A stretch of 6,906 nt of DNA from NCBI GenBank assembly GCA_031277045.1, contig JAISLX010000164.1:1-6906 (forward strand). The letters are read 5' to 3'. Below, piece after piece: positions 6,482 to 6,906 of this stretch. How positions within the stretch are numbered: position 1 is the stretch's first letter; the number at the start of each line of letters is the position of its first letter. The position numbers and the translations under genes are program-made. This DNA comes from Treponema sp. GTDB taxonomy: Bacteria; Spirochaetota; Spirochaetia; Treponematales; Breznakiellaceae. Under the pieces are notes generated by a model. The model saw only the letters and a program-made list of their open reading frames with translations, did no database searches and was not told where the DNA came from.

Positions 6482-6508
6482 GGCTGGTTTAACCAGCCAT
6501 TTCTGGTT
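6482..6508. promoter_or_regulatory. Candidate operator for the mannosidase gene
   Basis: A perfect 17-base palindrome GGCTGGTT-T-AACCAGCC (6482-6498) is followed 4 bases later by a further CTGGTT half-site (6503-6508). This gives three AACCAG/CTGGTT half-sites in 27 bases. The block overlaps the proposed mannosidase -10 and transcription start, the usual place for a repressor of a sugar-inducible gene. The regulator is not in the window. Confidence 0.55.
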
Positions 6509-6511
6509 ATA
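6506..6511 (-). promoter_or_regulatory. Candidate -10 element of the mannosidase promoter
   Basis: TATAAC on the minus strand, five of six matches to the -10 consensus, giving an untranslated leader of about 75 bases. No good -35 is seen 16-18 bases upstream (TATCAA at best), so an activator may be needed or the call may be wrong. Confidence 0.35.
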
Positions 6512-6587
6512 CATCGTTGCTATTTCTTTTGATAGATGGACAAAGCCGGCCCGGATCGTCCGCCGGAAAAAAAAGATGCAAAAAAGA

Positions 6588-6616
6588 TTGACAGTTCAAG
6601 AAAACGACTATAGACT
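6588..6616 (+). promoter_or_regulatory. Candidate sigma-70 promoter, plus strand, divergent from the mannosidase
   Basis: Consensus -35 TTGACA (6588-6593), a 17-base spacer and -10 TAGACT (6611-6616; TATAGA at 6609 is an overlapping alternative). A-rich runs upstream (6567-6585) resemble an UP element. TAGACTAAGGTAG continues past the -10 and is nearly identical to the minus-strand promoter at 3425-3454. It points to the reading frame starting at 6736. Confidence 0.6.
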
Positions 6617-6735
6617 AAGGTAGTTCCGGAATAGCAGATTTTGGAACGGGCCGGTTTGTATTGAAGGGTAGATTATCTTTGCCCGGGAAACAAAGCGGGA
6701 CAGATTTATACGTTTGTTTTTTTCAGAGGGGAGCC

Positions 6736-6906
<171 letters not shown>

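Noticed and set aside
6546..6566. CCGGC/GCCGG inverted repeat next to an A8 run as a possible terminator
   Set aside because: On the plus strand it is followed by A rather than T, and on the minus strand the T-run precedes it; the stem is five pairs and no gene ends nearby. It is more likely part of the divergent promoter region.

Overview
The window is a bacterial carbohydrate-utilisation locus. Four genes on the minus strand can be supported. In transcription order they are a cytoplasmic family-38 alpha-mannosidase (6422 to 3567), two CUT1-type sugar ABC permeases of the LplB/YtcP class (2891 to 1983 and 1971 to 1093), and the N-terminal 330 residues of their lipoprotein solute-binding protein (992 to 1, continuing past the window start). 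A short plus-strand reading frame diverges from the mannosidase at 6736 and runs into a homopolymer of 100 G at the window end.

Organism: a bacterium with strong Shine-Dalgarno sites, a lipobox lipoprotein, sigma-70-type TTGACA promoters and mixed base composition (transporter genes about 40-45% GC where counted, mannosidase about 57-68%). LplA/LplB/YtcP-like operons are typical of Paenibacillus-like and other Bacillota and of host-associated treponemes. Long poly-G tracts would fit a Treponema-like spirochaete, but the assignment is tentative.

Layout: 1-992 binding protein; 993-1092 spacer with a small hairpin and an insertion-sequence-end-like stretch; 1093-1971 and 1983-2891 permeases, 11 bases apart; 2892-3566 a 675-base leader or intergenic region with no convincing gene but many inverted repeats, a good promoter, a run of 14 G (minus strand) and a 42-base compound palindrome just before the permease start; 3567-6422 mannosidase; 6423-6735 divergent control region with a candidate operator for the mannosidase and a plus-strand promoter; 6736-6906 partial reading frame and poly-G.

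How it works together (inference): the lipoprotein captures a sugar or oligosaccharide, the two permeases import it using an ATPase encoded elsewhere (none is in the window), and the cytoplasmic mannosidase trims alpha-mannosides. No clearly new system is proven. The most unusual observation is a paired arrangement. Two promoters on opposite strands share a TAGACTAAG(C/G)TAG -10/start region, and each lies about 175-190 bases upstream of a long G tract on its own sense strand. This looks like a length-variable (phase-variable) expression module, although the terminal 100-G run may be a sequencing or assembly artefact.
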